Assembly: GCA_027618475.1 (NCBI GenBank)
Contig: JAQCEJ010000007.1
Location: 33,566 to 97,565, forward strand
From: Planctomycetota bacterium
GTDB taxonomy: Bacteria; Planctomycetota; Planctomycetia; Planctomycetales; Planctomycetaceae
Length of the DNA stretch: 64,000 nucleotides
Reading direction: 5' to 3'
Below, one piece after another: positions 26,181 to 35,287 of the stretch. Under the pieces are notes generated by a model that worked only from the letters and a program-made list of their open reading frames with translations, made no database searches and was not told the origin of the DNA. The position numbers were made by a program, and so were the translations under genes. Within the stretch, counting starts at the first letter, position 1; every line of letters starts with the position of its first letter.

Positions 26181-27566
26181 ATGAACTTAAATCTCGATGA
26201 CACAATTGCCGCGTTGGCATCGGCCGCCGGACCGGGGGGGATGAGCCTGATTCGCGTGAGCGGTCCGCAAACGCGCGACATCATCGGTGCCATGTTTCTG
26301 CCTTTCGATGTTCGACGATGGGAGGTTAGCGAACGCGCGCAGAATCATACCGGACGAATTGTCGTATCGTCGATGTCGAGTTCGATTCCGGTGTCGGTTT
26401 ACTTTTGGCCGAACGCCAGGAGTTATACCGGTCAGATTTCCGCCGAGATTCATCTGCCGGGATCGCCGCCGCTCGTGGATGCCGTGCTGGCCGATCTGTT
26501 TCACGCTGGTGCCCGTCCCGCCGAGGGGGGAGAGTTCACGCTAAGAGCCTTTCTCGCCGGGAAAATCGATCTCGTGCAGGCCGAAGCGGTTCTCGGTGTC
26601 ATCGATGCCTCATCGCAAAACGAATTGTGCGTTGCACTCGATCAGCTGGGAGGTGGTATTTCAGGACGGTTTTCGCACATCCGCCAGCAACTTTTAGAAC
26701 TCCTCGCCGACTTAGAAGCCGGGCTCGATTTCGTCGATGAGGATATCGAGTTTGTGACGCGGCCCGAAGTTCAACGACGACTTACAGAATCTCGCGACGA
26801 ACTGCTCGACATCGAACGCCAGGCGCACAATCGCATGCAATCGGTCGGTCGACCACGTGTCGCACTCGCCGGGCTTCCCAACGCGGGTAAAAGTACGTTG
26901 TTCAATGCCCTCGTTGGTACTCAGTCGGCGATCGTGTCGGACGAAGCCGGCACAACGCGCGATTATCTGAGTCAACTCATCACATGGAATAATTCGACGT
27001 GGGAACTGATCGACACAGCGGGATGGGAACCCGTCAATGAAGGAATCGAAGGACTCGCGCAACAGCTTCGCACCGACCAATGGCAGCGTGCCGATCTCAT
27101 TATTCTCTGTGAAGCAAAGGATCACCCTTCGACCGACACCGCGACCGATCGTCAATTGATAGACCACATCCTGGCGTTCGGCCCTCCCGTCATGCGTATC
27201 CGGACAAAAGCGGACCTGATGATGAATAGAAATACCGATACAGCGCACACGTCGGTTCTCGAGGTGAGCGCACGACTCGGCGACGGACTCGATGCACTCA
27301 ATCATGCCATCGCTGAAAAACTGACCGGAAACGGCGCGAGCGAATCTTTTTGGCTCGGAAGTACAGCAGCACGGTGTCACGACAGCCTGGCAGCGGCACT
27401 GGACGCCATCGGCCATGCGATCGACGCGACGAACGCCAATTGGGGAGATGAAATCGTCACCGGCGAATTGCGGCAAGCCCTCAATCACATCGGCCGAATA
27501 GTCGGCGCAGTTTACACCGACGATGTACTAGACCAGGTTTTCAGTCGCTTCTGCATCGGCAAATAA
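26181..27566 (+). CDS. mnmE: tRNA modification GTPase MnmE (TrmE)
   Basis: A 461-residue GTPase that with MnmG modifies the wobble uridine of certain tRNAs. The N-terminal folate-binding domain opens with DTIAALASAAGPGGMSLIRVSG. The G domain has P-loop GLPNAGKST near residue 230, a G2 DEAGTTRDYL and G3 DTAGWE. The C-terminus ends in FCIGK, the invariant cysteine tail of the family. Motif G4 is less clear in the form RTKADL near residue 340. No mnmG is in the window. Start ATG 26181 gives the normal N-terminus. Confidence 0.95.
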   Translation: MNLNLDDTIAALASAAGPGGMSLIRVSGPQTRDIIGAMFLPFDVRRWEVSERAQNHTGRIVVSSMSSSIPVSVYFWPNARSYTGQISAEIHLPGSPPLVDAVLADLFHAGARPAEGGEFTLRAFLAGKIDLVQAEAVLGVIDASSQNELCVALDQLGGGISGRFSHIRQQLLELLADLEAGLDFVDEDIEFVTRPEVQRRLTESRDELLDIERQAHNRMQSVGRPRVALAGLPNAGKSTLFNALVGTQSAIVSDEAGTTRDYLSQLITWNNSTWELIDTAGWEPVNEGIEGLAQQLRTDQWQRADLIILCEAKDHPSTDTATDRQLIDHILAFGPPVMRIRTKADLMMNRNTDTAHTSVLEVSARLGDGLDALNHAIAEKLTGNGASESFWLGSTAARCHDSLAAALDAIGHAIDATNANWGDEIVTGELRQALNHIGRIVGAVYTDDVLDQVFSRFCIGK

Positions 27567-28097
27567 TAGAACCGATTTTAATCCGGATGACGACGGTATC
27601 GTGGCACCGAGGGCCGCCGGACACAGCCATCCGCGCTTCAAGCGTCGCGTGTGACGGCAGTTGTATGGATCCGTGTTCGTGGCAGACGAGTTTTCCGATT
27701 CTGCCGGTTTCGTGTGTCGCTAAATATAATTGCTTTTTTCTCGTGTGATTGAACACGTGGAATCAACATACGATGACAACAATCAAGCAGAATCGTAACC
27801 AGTCGGGACATGCGGGGATCGCCTGGAGTGTGGTAAGGGGGGGGCAAGTACCACGATTTATCGGCGAATCATTGCGACGCCATCAGAAAATCCGCCAAAA
27901 CGAGCCCGCGATGATTCGATCGGATGCACAATCGAAATCGCCGGTTCCTATTCACAACGCAACTGACACAAACCGCAATATCTAACATTACGGCAGGGCA
28001 ATGAATCAGCGTCGATTTCGAACGTCGAGTGCTACGGATCCTACTGATCCGTCACGGGTCCGGAATGAAACGAATCACGCTGAAAAAGATGCGATGA
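27567..28097. other. Intergenic region between convergent mnmE and nusB
   Basis: About 530 bases without a supported gene. A plus-strand frame at 27749-27985 (78 codons, or 70 from an internal ATG) is polar, has no ribosome-binding site and no recognisable motif, so it is left unannotated. A run of eight G's occurs near 27837-27844. No clear terminator hairpin was found for either gene. Confidence 0.5.
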
Positions 28098-28631
28098 CTA
28101 TTCGACGTCGTCATCGTCTTCGTCGGTCGACAAGGGTTCTTTTTTCTCGATCGACACATCCGCTGCATCCGGCAGCGTTTCGTCTTTGAGCTTGAGAGGA
28201 ATTTCAGGATGGACCCCCGCCGGAGTTGTCCGCTTGCTCTCCGGTATCAACCGGTCGAGAATTCCATTGACGAATTGGGATGATTGTGCCGTGCCGTACC
28301 GTTTCGCCAGTTCAACCGCTTCATCGATGACGACTTTAGGGGGGGTGTCGGTGAACATCAACTCGAATGTTCCCAATCGGATGATATTACGGTCGGTCGG
28401 TGGCATGCGGGAGATCTTCCAGTGCATGGCGACCGATTCGATACTCGCATCGAGCTGCGAACGAACCTCGCGCACTCGAATGAACAACGACCACGAAAAC
28501 TCGGCGAGTTGAAAGTCGCCCAGTTGTTCCTCAATCGTCGCACGGATCGCTTTCGCATCGGCATCGGGATTGATGTCGATCATATAGAGCATCTGCACGG
28601 CGAGTTCGCGTGCTTTGCTGCGTTTAGACAT
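28098..28631 (-). CDS. nusB: Transcription antitermination factor NusB with an acidic tail
   Basis: An all-helical RNA-binding protein, 177 residues from ATG 28631. It binds boxA RNA with NusE/S10 in rRNA antitermination. Family segments are KRSKARELAVQMLYMID at the start, ATDRN-type helix RMPPTDRNIIRLGTFELMF in the middle, and PPKVVIDEAVELAKRYG followed by FVNGILDRL, the C-terminal NusB signature. The last 45 residues (from about PESKRTTPAG) are a Pro/Asp/Glu-rich extension ending in an acidic run, not part of the usual fold. An ATG nine bases upstream (28640) is an equal alternative; the AAGGA site fits the later start better. It follows ribH, the common ribH-nusB arrangement. Confidence 0.9.
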   Translation of the reverse strand: MSKRSKARELAVQMLYMIDINPDADAKAIRATIEEQLGDFQLAEFSWSLFIRVREVRSQLDASIESVAMHWKISRMPPTDRNIIRLGTFELMFTDTPPKVVIDEAVELAKRYGTAQSSQFVNGILDRLIPESKRTTPAGVHPEIPLKLKDETLPDAADVSIEKKEPLSTDEDDDDVE

Positions 28632-28846
28632 ACTTGCCATCGTCCTTATCGTATCGCTTAAACCGTCGATGAAAGTCGACGGCCTTGTCGTTAAATCACA
28701 AATTCCATGGTTCTGCATTCTCTAAAACTTCGGTGATGTGAAACCGACGTCTTCAGAGGCAGCGACTTGATTCACACACGTTTCTCGACGAAGTCGCATC
28801 GTGCATTATATCCGAAGATCAGAGGTGTGAAGAGGGGAGATTAGGA

Positions 28847-29329
28847 TTACTTTCCGCCGGATTCCGAAAGCGTTCGCAGCAGATTGACCATCTCGATCGC
28901 GGCGAGGACGGCTTCGTCTCCTTTATTCCCCATTATTCCGCCAGCACGCTCCAAGGCCTGCTCCATCGTCCCGCAGGTCAACACCCCGAATGTAACGGGA
29001 ATGCCGTACTTCAGCCCGGCATTCATCAGGCCCGCGGCGACCTGTTGGTTGATGTATTCATGATGGCTGGTCGCGCCTTGAATCACGGCTCCCAGACAGC
29101 AGACTGCGGCGAATCGACCCGTTGCGGCCAGGCGATCGGCGGCAAGCGGAATTTCAAACGCCCCGGGAACCCAGGCGACGGTAATGTGGTCGTCCTTAAC
29201 GCCATGCCGGTGCAATGTGTCGATTGCTCCATCGAGCAGTTTCTTCGTCACAAGATTATTGTAACGCGAAACCACCAGCGCGTACGCCCCTTCAGCCGTC
29301 GGACGGTTCCCTTCCAATTGTCGAATCAT
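28847..29329 (-). CDS. ribH: 6,7-dimethyl-8-ribityllumazine synthase
   Basis: A 160-residue enzyme of riboflavin synthesis that condenses an aminopyrimidine with dihydroxybutanone phosphate. Signatures are [17 protein letters not shown] at the start, the [15 protein letters not shown] loop near residue 55, [16 protein letters not shown] with the catalytic histidine, and [16 protein letters not shown]. Start ATG 29329 gives the usual N-terminus; an upstream in-frame GTG at 29344 is possible. It lies between rho (63 bases upstream) and nusB. Confidence 0.95.
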   Translation of the reverse strand: MIRQLEGNRPTAEGAYALVVSRYNNLVTKKLLDGAIDTLHRHGVKDDHITVAWVPGAFEIPLAADRLAATGRFAAVCCLGAVIQGATSHHEYINQQVAAGLMNAGLKYGIPVTFGVLTCGTMEQALERAGGIMGNKGDEAVLAAIEMVNLLRTLSESGGK

Positions 29330-29392
29330 TGTGATTTTTCTCACTCACCAACCGAGAGTGGATTGTCGCATGAGTGCCGTTATTTGTGCGAT

Positions 29393-30808
29393 TTACGACA
29401 GATTCATGCTCATTAAAAATTCTTCATTCGTCTTTGTTCGTTTCAAACGGCTGGTCAGCAGTTCCATCGCTTCGACGGGATTCATATCGTTAAGTACGCG
29501 GCGAAGGATCCAGACACGGCGGAGTTCGTCTTCGTCCATCAGCAATTCTTCGCGACGCGTGCCCGACTTGTTGACGTCGACCGCGGGCCAGACGCGTTTC
29601 TCGACCATGCGACGATCGAGATGCAATTCGGTGTTGCCGGTCCCCTTGAATTCTTCGAAGATGACTTCGTCCATGCGGCTGCCGGTATCGACGAGGGCTG
29701 TTGCCACAATCGTGAGGCTCCCCCCTTCTTCGACGTTTCGTGCCGCACCGAAAAATCGCTTGGGGTGCTGCAAAGCGTTGGCATCGACACCCCCCGAAAG
29801 AATCTTTCCGGAATGCGGCGTCTCGGTGTTCCATGCTCGTGCCAGTCTCGTGATGGAATCGAGGAAGATGACGACGTCCTGGCCGTATTCCACCATTCGC
29901 TTCGCTTTTTCGATCACCATTTCGGAGACTTGTATGTGCCTGCTGGGTGGCTCATCGAATGTACTGCTGATGACTTCACAATTCCGGCTCTTGACCTGCC
30001 GTTCCATGTCGGTCACTTCTTCCGGTCGTTCGTCGATCAGCAGGACGATGACATAGGCCTCGGGGTGATTGATTAACACCGATTGCGCCATCTTCTGCAA
30101 AAGAATCGTCTTACCGGCACGAGGTGGCGAGACAATCAGACCGCGTTGCCCCATGCCAATCGGGGCGACGATGTCGACGACGCGGGTGCTCAGTTCCATC
30201 GGGTCTGTTGTCAGTTTCAAACGAGTTTCGGGATGCAACGGTGTCAGATCGTCAAAAAAGACTTTCTCGGTGAGGAGATTGGGATCTTCTCCATTGATCG
30301 CTTCCACGCGCAACAAGGCAAAATATCGCTCGTTTTCTTTCGGTGGTCGAATCTGCCCAGCCACCGTTGCCCCCGTACGGAGTCCGAAACGGCGAATCTG
30401 ACTAGGAGAGACGTAAATATCGTCGGGACACGGCAGATAGTGATAATCGGGGCTGCGGAGAAATCCGAATCCGTCGGGAAGGATTTCCAGCGTCCCTTCT
30501 CCGAACATCAGGCCGTTCATCTTCGTCCGTTCTTTCAGGATTTTGAAGATGAGATCCTGCTTCTTGAGACCGGTGTATTCGGTGACGTTTTCGATCCGCG
30601 CGAGCTGCAGCAGTTCTTTCATCGTCATCCGCTGAAGTTCGGCGATATGAATGTCCCCCTTCTTAATCTCTTCGTACCGCTCGTCGGACGAAAAAGCGGT
30701 GGACAATTCGGCATCGGCGGCGTCTGATTCCGGGGTCGGTAATTCGGAAGGATCGGGATGGTGACCGTCGACCGTTTGTGACGAACGAGGGCGAGTTAGT
30801 TTTGCCAT
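29393..30808 (-). CDS. rho: Transcription termination factor Rho
   Basis: A 471-residue hexameric RNA-dependent ATPase. The N-terminal 60 residues are an acidic low-complexity extension, followed by the Rho N-domain helix ([15 protein letters not shown]), a cold-shock-like RNA-binding domain ([35 protein letters not shown]), and the ATPase: Walker A PPRAGKT near residue 230, [17 protein letters not shown]-loop and R-loop segments ([18 protein letters not shown]) and the arginine finger region. Start ATG 30808 has AGGA at moderate distance; a 28-codon upstream frame with a far stronger ribosome site overlaps it. This is the cell's main factor-dependent terminator, consistent with the scarcity of U-tract terminators here. 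Confidence 0.97.
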   Translation of the reverse strand: MAKLTRPRSSQTVDGHHPDPSELPTPESDAADAELSTAFSSDERYEEIKKGDIHIAELQRMTMKELLQLARIENVTEYTGLKKQDLIFKILKERTKMNGLMFGEGTLEILPDGFGFLRSPDYHYLPCPDDIYVSPSQIRRFGLRTGATVAGQIRPPKENERYFALLRVEAINGEDPNLLTEKVFFDDLTPLHPETRLKLTTDPMELSTRVVDIVAPIGMGQRGLIVSPPRAGKTILLQKMAQSVLINHPEAYVIVLLIDERPEEVTDMERQVKSRNCEVISSTFDEPPSRHIQVSEMVIEKAKRMVEYGQDVVIFLDSITRLARAWNTETPHSGKILSGGVDANALQHPKRFFGAARNVEEGGSLTIVATALVDTGSRMDEVIFEEFKGTGNTELHLDRRMVEKRVWPAVDVNKSGTRREELLMDEDELRRVWILRRVLNDMNPVEAMELLTSRLKRTKTNEEFLMSMNLS

Positions 30809-30882
30809 GATGGGACGTTCCTGGAACTCGAGGCGGGAGTGTTACGTGGCTGATTCATCGAGAAAACGGTTGAGGTGATCAT
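30796..30882 (-). CDS. Candidate 28-residue leader peptide overlapping the rho start
   Basis: On the minus strand GGAGGAGCG directly precedes an ATG at 30882. The frame encodes 28 residues ([11 protein letters not shown]... ending in SWQN) and its TAA (30796-30798) lies 8 bases inside rho, in a different frame. The ribosome site is much stronger than that of rho itself, so ribosomes finishing the leader could reinitiate at the rho ATG or block RNA loading of Rho. E. coli rho also has a short leader frame and is autoregulated, which makes a regulatory role plausible. No experiment or conservation data support it here. Confidence 0.4.
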   Translation of the reverse strand: MITSTVFSMNQPRNTPASSSRNVPSWQN

Positions 30883-31086
30883 CGCTCCTCCATATTCTTT
30901 CGTTTAAACCGGGAAATGAAAGGGGGGAGCAACAAGTCAGTGGTGATGCATTTCACGCGATGGAGTCATCCGACATTATCAACTTCAGATTATGACGCTA
31001 TGATCAAGGCGACAATTTCATCCGTTATATGCGTTGTATCTTTATCTGGCTTAGGCAGGTTGAATTTGATTACGTTATTCGATGGA

Positions 31087-31746
31087 TCAATCGTGGCGAC
31101 AGGAATGCGATTCGTCGCTGGCGTGCTGTTGCAACCGGCAGACTATCTGTTGCAATTGTAGGCCGGCCTCTTCAATCGTTCCGTTATTGGTGACGATAAA
31201 ATCGGCCGCGTTTCTCTTTTTTTCCAGGGAATACTGGCTGGCTTCGCGAGTCTTCCATTTTTCGTCGTTCCAGCCTCGCTGTTGCTGGACTCTTTGTCGG
31301 CGTAACTCGGTCGGGGTGTCCAGAAAAACAACGGCATCGCAGATGTCGCGCCATCCGGCCTCAAGGATCACGGCCGCATCCAGAAAAATAACGTCAATTC
31401 CCCCTTGTATATGGGCTTGATTAATTTGTGATTGAATCTCGTTTTTGATCAGGGGATGAACCACCTGTTCCAGACGTGTTCGATTCTGCAACGATCTTTC
31501 ATCGTTACCGAACACCATTCGTCCCAGAACGGAGCGTTCGATCTCTCCAGTACTGTTTAATATCGCTTGACCAAATAAACCGACTAACTTATCTCGCACA
31601 TCCTGACGGTTTAAAATCTGATGTCCGATGTGATCGCCATCGATCACAAGGGCCTTCAATCGGCTGGCAGTTGTGCGAATGACCGACGATTTTCCAGACC
31701 CAACGCCACCAACAACGGCAATTATAGGAACGAAAACGTGGAGCAC
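31087..31746 (-). CDS. coaE: Dephospho-CoA kinase
   Basis: A 219-residue P-loop kinase catalysing the last step of coenzyme A synthesis. The Walker A motif GGVGSGKSS lies near residue 13, followed by the IDGDHIGH segment that binds dephospho-CoA (family form DxDxxxH). Further support comes from VVHPLIKNEIQ, FLDAAVILEAGW and the lid region RQRVQQQRGW. The C-terminal 25 residues are a His/Ser-rich tail. It lies between polA and rho, 364 and 278 bases away. The hydrophobic start MLHVFVPIIAVV is the expected first beta-strand. Confidence 0.9.
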   Translation of the reverse strand: MLHVFVPIIAVVGGVGSGKSSVIRTTASRLKALVIDGDHIGHQILNRQDVRDKLVGLFGQAILNSTGEIERSVLGRMVFGNDERSLQNRTRLEQVVHPLIKNEIQSQINQAHIQGGIDVIFLDAAVILEAGWRDICDAVVFLDTPTELRRQRVQQQRGWNDEKWKTREASQYSLEKKRNAADFIVTNNGTIEEAGLQLQQIVCRLQQHASDESHSCRHD

Positions 31747-32110
31747 GATTGAAGAATGACCAGGAATTTGTTGAGGGGGCCGTTCAATCCTTTGTTGCCA
31801 ATCGGTTGAGGACGTGCAGTCCGGCGCACGAAATTTGATGAGCGGTAAATTCGAAGGTATTAAGCCAATCTCTCAACTCGTTCGCCGAGTTTCGTTATCG
31901 GGCTGAAAATGATGGAAAAAATCTCGTGGAGTTAAATCGAATCACAGACATGTATCGAGGCGTGCTACACATTATCGTGCCAATTCGATAGTCGTCTGTC
32001 AACCTGAAACGGCATTTTCTCGACAAGAAACTCAAAAGTTCCGACCGGCAAAAACAGGGGATAAATCGGCTCCATCCAACGGAACCGTCCGCACGGAACA
32101 ATGCACAGAA
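31747..32110. other. Intergenic region between polA and coaE
   Basis: About 360 bases of lower GC content with no supported gene. A 68-codon minus frame (31895-32101) is Cys/Arg/Phe-rich without a ribosome-binding site and is not believed. No repeat or hairpin with a U-tract was seen; a coaE promoter is likely but could not be placed. Confidence 0.5.
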
Positions 32111-34963
32111 TCAGGCGTCGGCCCACGAGTCGACATCGAGCCAATTCTCGCCAATCGAAACGTCGACGACAACCGGCACATCGAGCGGCAGTGCCGTTTC
32201 CATATCGCGACGTATCAATCCAACCAAATCGGACATTTCATCCGGCGGGATCTCAAAGACCAGTTCGTCGTGAATTTGCAACAACATGCGGGCACGTCGC
32301 TGTTCGCGGTTCAAACGATCGTGAATATCGATCATCGCGCGTTTGATTAAATCGGCGGCCGACCCTTGTATGACCGTGTTAATCGCTGTTCGTTCGGGAA
32401 GGTTTCGCTGACGGTTCCTAACCGGGCGGATGCCTTCAATCGCCCGGCGACGGCCGCAGATCGTTTTTGCATAACCGGTCTTGCGACACTCTTCGAGTAG
32501 TTCGGTGAGATAGCGATCGACGCCGGCGTACCGCGTGAAGTACTGCTCGATAAACTCTGCCGCTTCCGACTGGTCGATTCCCAGGGCGGCGGCCAGACCG
32601 AAGGCGCTTTGACCGTAGATCACGCCGAAATTGACGGCCTTGGCGATACGGCGCATATCGCTATCGACATCTGCTTTTGCAATACCGAATACGTCGGCGG
32701 CAACGGCCGTGTGAATGTCGGCTCCGGAGTGAAATGCATCGAGCAATGCGGCATCTCGACTGAAATGGGCCAATACTCGTAATTCGACTTGCGAATAATC
32801 AGCGCAGACTAGTTTCCAATCCGGCTGCGACGGAATAAACGCCTTGCGCACGAGACGTCCTTCGGGAGTTCGTATCGGAATATTCTGCAAGTTGGGATCG
32901 CTCGAACTGAGGCGTCCCGTCGCCGCAACGACCTGATTAAACGAGGCGTGGATTTTTTCTGTCTCGGGATTGATCATCGATGGCAACGCATCGAGATACG
33001 TCCCCTTGAGCTTCGAGAGTTGGCGGTGTTCGATCATCTTCGCCGGCAGCGGATGCATCGGGGCGAGTTGTTCGAGCACATCCTGGTCGGTACTTGGGCC
33101 CGTTTTGGTCTTCTTGATGACGGGAAGTTTCAGTTCGTCGAACAAGATCGCCCGTAATTGAAGCGGCGAATCGACGTTGAATTCTCGACCGGCAAGTTCA
33201 TAGATCTCGAGCAGGAGCGTCTCCAAACGCCCCGTCACGTTCTGACTTTGCCGCTGTAATTCGGAGGAGTCGACCTTGATGCCGTTGGCTTCCATCTCGA
33301 CAAGTACGAGAATCAGGGGCCGTTCGAGATCCCAGTACAATTCCCATAGGTCTTGCGACTTGAGTTCGCCGCTCAACAGGTCGGCGAGTTGCCAGGTGAC
33401 ATCGGCGTCTTCCGACGCATACTCGGCAACCTTGGCGATCTCGATGTCGGCCATATTTTTTTGATTTTTACCGCTGCCGATGAGATCGGAAATCGGAATC
33501 GGCCGATGATTGAGATACCGCTCGGACAGGGCATCCATACCGTGACTTCGTGCTCCGGCATCAAGCAGATAACTGGCAACCATCGGATCGACACCGATGT
33601 TACAGGGACGAATTTCCTCTCCCCGTAACACGAGCAGATCGTACTTGATATTCTGATTGCAGAGTTCGACGTCGGGACTTTCAAGAATCGGTTTCAGTGC
33701 CGCCGCGACGGTCTTGGCAACCAGGTGTTGTTGTCCCGCAGGCCCCTGCACCGGCAAATAAAAGCTTGAATTTTCCTGCCAACTGAAGGCCCAGCCGACG
33801 ATCTTGGCCCTCAGCGCATCGAGGCTGGTTGTTTCGAGATCGAAGCAAAATGTTTTGTGTTGTTTGAGTTCGCTCAGAAAATGAGTGAATTTTTCCTCGG
33901 TGTCGATCGTTTCCCACTTGCGAAGTGCGAGCGGTGAAGATGGCTCGTGCATGAACTCGCTCGCCGTTGGAGCTTCGGCCGTCGAAGAAATGACACCCGA
34001 TACAGGCACCGAGGTCGTGTTGCCATCAAGTTGTTCGGCGCTGAATAAACTCCCGGTCGGAACAGTTGGCGCGGGCCACAACTGACGCACTTCGTCATTA
34101 AACCGGCGAAATCCGAAGTCACGAAAGAGCTGACTCAGTTTGGCATGATCGGGAGGTGTAACTCGAACGGCGTCCCAATCGATGTCGAGCGGCAAATCGG
34201 TTTTCAATCGCACGAGTTCACGACTTAATAAGGCTTGTTCCGCGTATGTTTTCAGATTCTCTCGCGTTCGTTTGGCGGTGACGGTCTCGGCGTTCTTCAG
34301 CACGTCTTCGAGAGTGCCGAATTGAGAGAGCAATGCCGTCGCGGTTTTCGGGCCGATGCCGGGCACACCGGGAACGTTATCGACGCTGTCACCGACGAGA
34401 GATTGAAAATCGACAACCTGATCGGGGCGAATTCCCCAGTCGCCGAGTAGAAACGCTTCGTCCAGAATAATATTCTTGCGAAGATTCAGGAGTTTGACCT
34501 GAGGTCCGAGCAATTGCCGGGCGTCTTTATCGTTGGTGACGATATAGACCATCATGCCGCGCTCGACCGCCAGCTTTGTCAGCGTTGCCAGCACGTCGTC
34601 CGCTTCCCAACCAGGAGCATTGATCTTCGGGACATGAAAACCGCGTATGACCTCTTCGATGAAGGGAATCTGGGGGACGAGATCCTCGGGCATTGCCGAG
34701 CGATTCGCTTTATATGCGGGATACAGTTCTTCTCGCTGTCCCGGACCGGGCGAATCGAAAGCACACAGCAGATGCGACGGCTTCTTATCGCGAAGAATAT
34801 TAAGCAGGTCGCGTGTGAAACCAAACACGGCATTCGTCGGCTGTCCCGCCGGCCCGGTCATTGATGGAATCCCGTGATACACCTGAAACATCAGGGAAAA
34901 CGTGTCGATCAGATACAGAACATCGGGCACGGGACTTCGCCTGTCGGGCACATGGGTTGACAA
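32111..34963 (-). CDS. polA: DNA polymerase I with active 3'-5' proofreading domain
   Basis: A 950-residue family A polymerase. Residues about 15-300 form the 5'-nuclease domain (DDVLATLTK, TNDKDARQLL and the GIGPKTATALL helix-hairpin-helix). Residues about 355-545 form the 3'-5' exonuclease with apparently all four metal carboxylates: FDLETTSLD, NIKYDLLVL and YASEDADVTW. The polymerase domain holds motif A DYSQVELRVLAHFS, motif B RRIAKAVNFGVIYGQSAFG and motif C LLQIHDELVFE. The proofreading site is degenerate in many bacterial PolI proteins, so its preservation is notable. It lies between lysC and coaE. Confidence 0.97.
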   Translation of the reverse strand: MSTHVPDRRSPVPDVLYLIDTFSLMFQVYHGIPSMTGPAGQPTNAVFGFTRDLLNILRDKKPSHLLCAFDSPGPGQREELYPAYKANRSAMPEDLVPQIPFIEEVIRGFHVPKINAPGWEADDVLATLTKLAVERGMMVYIVTNDKDARQLLGPQVKLLNLRKNIILDEAFLLGDWGIRPDQVVDFQSLVGDSVDNVPGVPGIGPKTATALLSQFGTLEDVLKNAETVTAKRTRENLKTYAEQALLSRELVRLKTDLPLDIDWDAVRVTPPDHAKLSQLFRDFGFRRFNDEVRQLWPAPTVPTGSLFSAEQLDGNTTSVPVSGVISSTAEAPTASEFMHEPSSPLALRKWETIDTEEKFTHFLSELKQHKTFCFDLETTSLDALRAKIVGWAFSWQENSSFYLPVQGPAGQQHLVAKTVAAALKPILESPDVELCNQNIKYDLLVLRGEEIRPCNIGVDPMVASYLLDAGARSHGMDALSERYLNHRPIPISDLIGSGKNQKNMADIEIAKVAEYASEDADVTWQLADLLSGELKSQDLWELYWDLERPLILVLVEMEANGIKVDSSELQRQSQNVTGRLETLLLEIYELAGREFNVDSPLQLRAILFDELKLPVIKKTKTGPSTDQDVLEQLAPMHPLPAKMIEHRQLSKLKGTYLDALPSMINPETEKIHASFNQVVAATGRLSSSDPNLQNIPIRTPEGRLVRKAFIPSQPDWKLVCADYSQVELRVLAHFSRDAALLDAFHSGADIHTAVAADVFGIAKADVDSDMRRIAKAVNFGVIYGQSAFGLAAALGIDQSEAAEFIEQYFTRYAGVDRYLTELLEECRKTGYAKTICGRRRAIEGIRPVRNRQRNLPERTAINTVIQGSAADLIKRAMIDIHDRLNREQRRARMLLQIHDELVFEIPPDEMSDLVGLIRRDMETALPLDVPVVVDVSIGENWLDVDSWADA

Positions 34964-35287
34964 CCAACCGTTTCATATTTCTCGGGACGGCCTGGACTCA
35001 ACTATCGATGGAACGATGATCCCATCGCCGACCGGGGAACAAAACGGGTTCCAAAGAAATAAATTGGTCCCTCCGTGGACCTCATGAGACGGTCTCCTGC
35101 CCGCCAGATTTACGAGAAGGCTCGCGGCGTCACTTTTAAAAGGTCTGCTGTCGGTATTTGGATAAGACAGAATTCAAGTCGTTAGATGTTTGACGAACTG
35201 AAGACGCGACTATACCGAGACTCGAAGAAAATTCCCATCCGCAGACAAAATTTTAATGGCGGAAAACAGAGATATTGTATCGTGACC
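34964..35287. other. Intergenic region between lysC and polA
   Basis: About 320 bases with no supported gene; the frames here are short and overlap lysC antisense. No clear promoter, hairpin terminator or repeat could be identified by eye. Confidence 0.5.

Noticed and set aside
26712..27488. A 258-codon minus-strand frame over mnmE
   Set aside because: Antisense shadow; mnmE motifs are complete on the plus strand.
27749..27985. A 78-codon plus-strand frame in the mnmE-nusB gap
   Set aside because: Polar, without motif or ribosome site, next to a run of eight G's; not convincing as a gene.
30916..31161. An 81-codon plus-strand frame with a hydrophobic middle, upstream of rho
   Set aside because: It runs antisense into coaE and occupies the probable rho promoter region; no ribosome site.
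31895..32101. A 68-codon minus-strand frame between polA and coaE
   Set aside because: Cys/Arg/Phe-rich and without ribosome site; appears random.
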